This document shows positions 23,611 to 27,537 of a stretch of DNA of 27,537 nucleotides, piece after piece. A program made the position numbers and the translations under genes. The DNA comes from DATAXV01 sp036272915 (GTDB lineage: Bacteria; Chloroflexota; Dormibacteria; Dormibacterales; Dormibacteraceae). Position 1 is the stretch's first letter. Each line of letters begins with the position of its first letter. The stretch lies in assembly GCA_036272915.1 (NCBI GenBank), contig DATAXV010000087.1, forward strand, positions 1 through 27,537, written 5' to 3'. Below the pieces are notes generated by a model. The model was given only the letters and a program-made list of their open reading frames with translations, made no database searches and was not told where the DNA came from.

Positions 23611-25011
23611 ATGTTCGGCATCCATCGTCGCGCGCGGGCACCTCGGGCGGTCGATCCCGACCTGCGCTTCCTCCGGACCAGCCTCTGGGCCTCGGTGGTG
23701 GTGGCCATCGTGACCGCCCTCGGCGGCGTCGCCTCGCATTCGGTCGCGGTCCTCGCCGACGCCAGCGAGAAGGCCAACGACATCCTCTCCTCCGCCCTCG
23801 CCGTCCGCGCCGAGCATCAGGGGACCGACCGCCACCGGCGCCTGGCGGCCCTGGTCAACGCCGTCAGCCTGACCGGCATCTCGATCTTCATGGCCGCCGA
23901 GGGCGTCGCCCGGCTGCTCAGCCCCGCGCAGGTCGACACCGCCTTCATGACCGGCACCGCCGTCACCACGATCGCCGCCAACACCCTGATCGCGTTGCGG
24001 GCGGAGGCCGGGCGACGCGCCGTGCGCCACCCGTTCCGGCGCATCCGGCATCCCCCGTCCGCCGGACGTCAGGCCGAGGGCGGGATGGCCGATCAGAGCG
24101 TCAGCGTCCGCGGCCCTCTGGTCGACGCCTTCAGCGATATCGCCGTCTCGGCGTCGGTGCTGGCCGCCGCCGGGCTCACCGCCCTGACCGGGCTCCCCGG
24201 GATCGACGCCGCGCTCTCGATCGGCATCGGCGCCTGGATCGGGGGCCACAATGCCCTGCCCATGCTCCGCCAGAGCCTTCGCGGGGTCCGCGAGCTGCCG
24301 CCGCACGGCGTCGATCCCGGGGCCATCGCCGCCGGCCTGACCAGGGTGCCGGGTGTGCTCGGCCTCGAGGGCCTCCGGGTCACCGGGGATCGCGCCAGCG
24401 CGCTCCGCCTGGAGGGTCGGGTCCAGATCGACCCCGCGCAGATCGACCCCAGGGACCTGGCCCTCGACGTCGGGAGGGTCATGGGCGGGGCCGCCACGGC
24501 CACCTGTCTGGAGCCGGCGGCCGCCGGTTCCGTCCGTGGGCCGGCGCTGTCCGCACCGGTTCCCCGCTTCCGGGCGCGCAGCCCTCGCCGCTCCCTGGAG
24601 ACGGCGTCGACGCCACCGGCATCTTCCTCGGCCGGGCGAGGGCCCGGAGGATGCATGTCCTCGACGCCGGCTTCGAGCACGCCCAGCGCCACCTACTCCA
24701 ACTGGGCCGGGTCGACCGTTCGCGGCAGCCGCTTCCGCGACGTTCGACCGCGCCATCGTCGACGAGAGGTCCCGGCGCTCGCTGCTGGAGGCGGGCGCCG
24801 AGGTCCGGAACGCGCACATCGTCGACCCGGAGACGACCGCCGACTACCTCCGTATGGCCCTCACGCGTCCCCGGCAGGCGGCGGTCGACCTGCGCCGGGA
24901 ACTCGGCGTCGAGCGGACGCTGGCGCCGGTCCCGGTGCCCCCCGGCCCGGACGCGCGCGGGCTCGCTTCTCCCTCCATCTCGGCAGGCGGACACAGGAGG
25001 TCACGAGATGA
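23611..25011 (+). CDS. Cation diffusion facilitator-like transporter; frame disturbed at 3' end
   Basis: The first 305 residues resemble a CDF metal transporter: hydrophobic spans at about 25-45 (SLWASVVVAIVTALGGVASH), 48-66, 80-103 and 110-130, a pair near 172-210 (LVDAFSDIAVSASVLAAAG, IDAALSIGIGAWIGG) and a cytoplasmic tail (PGVLGLEGLRVTGDRASALR). The metal-site pattern in the second span is Glu53-x3-Asp57 and in the fifth Asp172-x3-Asp176. CDF proteins end near 300 residues, but this frame stays open to 25011 with arginine/proline/serine-rich, non-protein-like sequence after about residue 305. Good protein-like sequence then appears in other frames, so a frameshift near 24,530 is likely. 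A stop codon immediately precedes the ATG; no ribosome binding site is obvious. Confidence 0.65.
   Translation: MFGIHRRARAPRAVDPDLRFLRTSLWASVVVAIVTALGGVASHSVAVLADASEKANDILSSALAVRAEHQGTDRHRRLAALVNAVSLTGISIFMAAEGVARLLSPAQVDTAFMTGTAVTTIAANTLIALRAEAGRRAVRHPFRRIRHPPSAGRQAEGGMADQSVSVRGPLVDAFSDIAVSASVLAAAGLTALTGLPGIDAALSIGIGAWIGGHNALPMLRQSLRGVRELPPHGVDPGAIAAGLTRVPGVLGLEGLRVTGDRASALRLEGRVQIDPAQIDPRDLALDVGRVMGGAATATCLEPAAAGSVRGPALSAPVPRFRARSPRRSLETASTPPASSSAGRGPGGCMSSTPASSTPSATYSNWAGSTVRGSRFRDVRPRHRRREVPALAAGGGRRGPERAHRRPGDDRRLPPYGPHASPAGGGRPAPGTRRRADAGAGPGAPRPGRARARFSLHLGRRTQEVTR
24555..25007 (+). pseudogene. Protein-like sequence spread over two frames (unrecognised)
   Basis: From about 24600 to 24715 one frame reads GVDATGIFLGRARARRMHVL and DAGFEHAQRHLLQLGRVD; from about 24719 to 24960 the next frame reads ATFDRAIVDERSRRSLLEAG, AHIVDPETTADYLRMALTR and AVDLRRELGVERTLAP. 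Both look like one continuous soluble, helical protein or domain interrupted by a single frame change near 24716. No start codon with a ribosome binding site is seen for it, and I do not recognise the family. It may be a separate gene whose 5' end is also disturbed, or an extra C-terminal domain of the CDF-like protein. Confidence 0.4.
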
Positions 25012-25493
25012 CCGACCAGGCACTCAACGATCTGCAGGCTCAGCTCGACGAGCACCGGGCGGCGATTACCGCCATCGCCACCGAGGTGCGCCGCCTCCAG
25101 GAGCAGGTCCGCACCGCGCCGCCGCCGGCCGACCAGCCCACCTGGTCCTGGCAGGAGCTGACCGGCGAGGCCAGGCGCGCCGCCTGGCTGCAGCTCGCCG
25201 AATGGGTGGACTGGCTGATCGCCACCTACCGCCCGGAGGGCTGGTGGAGCGGGGAGTGGTACCGCCACCCCGGCATCGTCGAGGAGCTCAAGGGCCTCCG
25301 CGGCTTCCATCTGACCATCGCCGGTCTGCCCGCCCTGGGCAGCGAGTACGTCGAGTGGCACGAGGCCCTCTCGCAGTTCCTGCGCCGGCGGGCGGAGGGC
25401 GGACCGCCGCGCCAGCGGCAGCCGCCGGCGCAGGACCAGGGCTCCGACTTCGGCCGCTTCGTCGAGGAGGACGTCGCCGCCCACTCAGCGTGA
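25008..25493 (+). CDS. DUF4913-like protein
   Basis: A 161-residue soluble protein. Residues 1-33 form a predicted coiled coil (LNDLQAQLDEHRAAITAIAT, EVRRLQEQV), followed by a proline linker. The rest matches the DUF4913 pattern: WSWQELTGEARRAAWLQLAE, WVDWLIATY, WYRHPGIVEELKGLRGFH, then EYVEWHEALSQFLRRR. DUF4913 proteins have no known activity and are mostly found on actinobacterial plasmids and integrative elements; no other mobile-element gene is visible here. AGGAGG lies seven bases before the ATG at 25008. The last nine bases overlap the convergent hydrolase gene. Confidence 0.75.
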   Translation: MTDQALNDLQAQLDEHRAAITAIATEVRRLQEQVRTAPPPADQPTWSWQELTGEARRAAWLQLAEWVDWLIATYRPEGWWSGEWYRHPGIVEELKGLRGFHLTIAGLPALGSEYVEWHEALSQFLRRRAEGGPPRQRQPPAQDQGSDFGRFVEEDVAAHSA

Positions 25494-26144
25494 GCGGCGG
25501 TGCTCCAGCAGCCAGGCCCAGAGCTCGGGCGTGGCGTAGGCCCGAGTCCAGGAGTCGTGACCCACGCCCTCGTAGATCGTGAGGCGGACGTCGCCGCCGG
25601 CCGCCTCGATGGCCTCCGCCACCTGGCGGCTGCACTGGGTCGGGACGGTGGTGTCGTCGGCGCCGTGGAAGGCCCACACGGGAAGATCGCCGTAGTCGGC
25701 GCCGCGGGTGCGGTCGCCCCGGCCACAGACGGGCACGGCGGCGGCGAAGCGCCCGGGCTGCCCGGCAGCGAACGCCCAGGTCCCGGCTCCGCCCATGCTC
25801 AGCCCGGTCAGGTAGATCCGCTCGGGGTCGACGGGGTGGACGCGCTCCATCTCGTCGATGAGCCGGGACAGATCCTCCAGGTGGTCCGTCCAGCGCTCCC
25901 CGGCCGGGCACTGCGGCGAGATCAGCAGGAAGGGGCGGGTCCACCCCGACGCGGCCTCGGCCGGAGGGCCGTGCTTCGCGACCAGGCGCAGATCGCGCCC
26001 ACGCTCGCCCGCCCCGTGCAGGAAGAGCAGCAGCGGCCAGGGCCGGTCGACGTCGTCAGGGGGCGTCGCCACCAGGTAGTCGAGCAGCACGCGTCCGTCG
26101 TCTCCGGTCAGCCGGGCCTGTTCCTGGGTCATTGGGAGGATCAT
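25485..26144 (-). CDS. Alpha/beta-hydrolase (prolyl-oligopeptidase/carboxylesterase type)
   Basis: A 219-residue alpha/beta-hydrolase. The oxyanion strand-loop is PLLLFLHGAGERGRD (37-51), the nucleophile elbow is LTGLSMGGAGTW with Ser116, the acid is in WAFHGADDTTVP (Asp163 or Asp164) and the histidine in YEGVGHDSWTRAY (His196). The arrangement fits the 'dienelactone hydrolase/phospholipase-carboxylesterase' group close to LpqC-like and PHB-depolymerase-like esterases. There is no signal peptide, so it is probably cytoplasmic. Start ATG at 26144 has AGGA a few bases upstream; ATG 26132 is an alternative. It is head-to-head with the SRAP gene, only six bases away. Confidence 0.88.
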   Translation of the reverse strand: MILPMTQEQARLTGDDGRVLLDYLVATPPDDVDRPWPLLLFLHGAGERGRDLRLVAKHGPPAEAASGWTRPFLLISPQCPAGERWTDHLEDLSRLIDEMERVHPVDPERIYLTGLSMGGAGTWAFAAGQPGRFAAAVPVCGRGDRTRGADYGDLPVWAFHGADDTTVPTQCSRQVAEAIEAAGGDVRLTIYEGVGHDSWTRAYATPELWAWLLEHRRSR

Positions 26145-26150
26145 GTTCCT

Positions 26151-26840
26151 GTGTGCGGCCGCTTCGCCCTGACCGCTCCGGCACCGGTCCTCCGGCGGGT
26201 GTTCCCCGGGCTCGAACTGGGTGTCGAGCTCGATCCCCGGTACAACCTGGCCCCCGGCCAGGACGTCCTCGTCATCGAGCGGGACGGCGACCGGCTCCGG
26301 GGCCGGATGCGCCACTGGGGCGTCGACGTGGCCATGGGCCGTGGGATGATCCGCCATGGCCTGATCAACGTCAGGGTGGAGACCGCCGGCCTGCGCCACG
26401 GGTTCGCCGAGCTCGTCGCCCGCAGCCGGGTCCTGGTCCCCGCCAGCCACTTCTACGAGTGGCGGCGGCTGGGTCGGCGCCGCCAGCCGGTTGCCGTCCT
26501 CCCGCGCACGCAGCTGGTCTGCTTCGCCGCGCTGCTCGGGCACTGGCACGATCCAGCCGGCGACGCCGACCTGCCCGGGGTGGTCATTCTCACCTGCGGT
26601 CCGAACGCCGACGTCGCCGCGCTGCACGACCGGATGCCCGCCGTCCTCGGGCCGGCGGCGTGGGCACGATGGCTCTCGCCCGAGACCGGCGTAGACGAGG
26701 CGCTCGACCTCCTCCATCCCGCACCCGACGGCACCTTCACCACCCGCACCCTCTGCTCCCTGGTCAACGACGTCCGCAACGAGGGGCCTGAAGTGATGGA
26801 GGAGGGGCCTGAGGAGCTCTGGCTGCCCGGCATCGGATAG
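26151..26840 (+). CDS. SRAP domain protein (YedK/HMCES family)
   Basis: A 229-residue SOS-response-associated peptidase family protein. These proteins bind abasic sites in single-stranded DNA and form a protective thiazolidine cross-link through the amino group and thiol of Cys2 after methionine removal. The sequence starts VCGRF from GTG 26151, so Cys2 is exposed as required. The other catalytic residues are in place: Asn73 in INVRVET, Glu103 in PASHFYEWRR and His159 in LHDRMPAVL; YNLAPGQ is also conserved. The start is fixed by the need for Cys2. GGAGG at 26135-26139 inside the divergent hydrolase gene is eleven bases upstream, and GATCAT ends six bases before the GTG. A DNA repair role is well supported. 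Confidence 0.94.
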   Translation: MCGRFALTAPAPVLRRVFPGLELGVELDPRYNLAPGQDVLVIERDGDRLRGRMRHWGVDVAMGRGMIRHGLINVRVETAGLRHGFAELVARSRVLVPASHFYEWRRLGRRRQPVAVLPRTQLVCFAALLGHWHDPAGDADLPGVVILTCGPNADVAALHDRMPAVLGPAAWARWLSPETGVDEALDLLHPAPDGTFTTRTLCSLVNDVRNEGPEVMEEGPEELWLPGIG

Positions 26841-27013
26841 CCGGGCCACCGCCGACGGGACAGACACCCACCGTCCCTGGGAGGTCTTGCCCATGTACCC
26901 CGCCCGGCGCCGGCGCTAATGTCCAGCTCAGGTTCGGACCCTGGGCAGGGTGGTGGTTGTCGTGTTCGTACGCGATGTACGTCTGCGGTCCTAGATGTCC
27001 GCCTTGCCTCGAA
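26841..27013. promoter_or_regulatory. Intergenic region before the glycine-rich protein gene
   Basis: Holds an inverted repeat CGTAC (26967-26971) and GTACG (26977-26981), possibly an operator, and a GGCGCC-rich stretch near 26910. Neither a certain promoter nor a terminator for the SRAP gene is visible. Confidence 0.3.
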
Positions 27014-27537
27014 ATGAGGCGCGGGATCCAGGAGGTGGGTGTCATCAGCGCAGTGCACTCCTCGGCCGGTGTTCGCCGCAGGCTCGTTGACGCCCTCCGA
27101 GCGCTGCGCGGGCGGCTGGGACCGCCGGGCCGGGCGCGGCTCGCGCAACTCACCATCGGCGGACTGGCCGCGGCCATCATCGCCGGCGGCTACGGTCTGG
27201 CGCTGCCGGGCCCGGTCCTCGCCCAGGCAAGCGGACCTCTCTGTCCGGAGGCCGCCACGGTCAGCGGCGGCACGGCGACGGTGACGGTCACCTGCAAGTA
27301 CACCGGGAGCTCGCAGTACTGGGCCGTGCCCCAGGGCCTGAGCCAGGCCACCTTCGCGCTCTACGGCGCCGAGGGCGGGGCTGGCCAGTCTACCGAGTCA
27401 ACCGGGTTTGGCCAGTCCAACGCGGCAGCGGGAGGCCTCGGTGCCAAGGTCGCGGCGACCATGCCGGTCACCGCAGGCACCCTCCTTCAGGTCAACGTCG
27501 GACAGGGCGCGTCCGCGGGCTTCGGCGGCGGCGGCAG
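27014..27537 (+). CDS. Secreted glycine-rich protein (3' end cut by window edge)
   Basis: The reading frame is open to the right edge (174 codons). A basic segment (RRRLVDALRALRGRLGPPGR) precedes a hydrophobic helix (LTIGGLAAAIIAGGYGLAL) and a cleavage-like ...PGPVLAQA, so the product is probably exported by the Sec pathway. The mature part starts with cysteines (LCPEAATV, VTCKY), then FALYGAEGGAG and a glycine-rich LGAKVAATMPVTAGTLLQVNVG, the pattern of extracellular glycine-rich, receptor- or surface-type proteins. The start is uncertain: ATG 27014 is used, ATG 26975 and GTG 27053 are in frame, and a strong AGGAGG (27030-27035) sits downstream of the chosen ATG but poorly spaced for any in-frame start. 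Confidence 0.65.
   Translation, partial: MRRGIQEVGVISAVHSSAGVRRRLVDALRALRGRLGPPGRARLAQLTIGGLAAAIIAGGYGLALPGPVLAQASGPLCPEAATVSGGTATVTVTCKYTGSSQYWAVPQGLSQATFALYGAEGGAGQSTESTGFGQSNAAAGGLGAKVAATMPVTAGTLLQVNVGQGASAGFGGGG

Noticed and set aside
26930..26960. T-arm-like CAGG-TTCGGAC-CCTG as part of a tRNA
   Set aside because: The loop lacks the invariant A58 and no acceptor, D or anticodon arm can be built around it.

Overview
The window is GC-rich chromosomal DNA with short intergenic gaps, several GTG starts and signs of leaderless transcription (TANNNT -10 boxes ending 6-7 bases before a start codon). Together with actinobacterial-type families (DUF3626, DUF4913, a MalT-like LuxR regulator, an Rv2258c-like methyltransferase) this suggests a soil actinobacterium or a member of a Dormibacterota/Chloroflexota-like lineage. 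The phylum cannot be fixed from the sequence alone. I saw no rRNA, tRNA, CRISPR array, insertion sequence or phage gene.

Left part (1-8 kb). A DUF3626 gene is cut by the left edge. It is divergent from an alkyltransferase-like DNA repair protein whose active-site cysteine is replaced by tryptophan. A ParB-like small protein and an aquaporin with two NPV motifs follow on the minus strand. Next comes the clearest regulatory find: a ZTP (pfl) riboswitch at 2385-2464, followed by a hairpin that can mask the ribosome binding site of a stand-alone AICAR transformylase. The riboswitch ligand (ZMP/ZTP) is the substrate of that enzyme, so purine C1 metabolism is sensed and served by one transcript, with an SGNH hydrolase downstream. 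A SAM methyltransferase, an 850-base gap with decayed-looking sequence, and a CPA1 Na+/H+ antiporter with a hairpin-rich leader complete this part.

Middle part (8-18 kb). A minus-strand series reads LuxR/MalT-like ATPase regulator, YjhG/YagF-type sugar-acid dehydratase and FUSC-family exporter, plausibly a sugar-acid or organic-acid unit. A winged-helix methyltransferase diverges from the regulator. A large multi-spanning membrane protein gene (16.3-18.1 kb) is intact for most of its length but changes frame about three times near its 3' end.

Right part (18-27.5 kb). A PatB/MalY-type aminotransferase and an MFS transporter are followed by an overlapping gnd-zwf pair (oxidative pentose phosphate pathway) whose cofactor-site residues hint at NAD+ rather than NADP+. 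Then come a CDF-like metal transporter gene with disturbed frame at its 3' end, a DUF4913 protein, an alpha/beta-hydrolase head-to-head with an SRAP/YedK abasic-site protein, and the first 174 codons of a secreted glycine-rich protein cut by the right edge. Several gene ends carry long perfect GC-rich hairpins without a T-tract.
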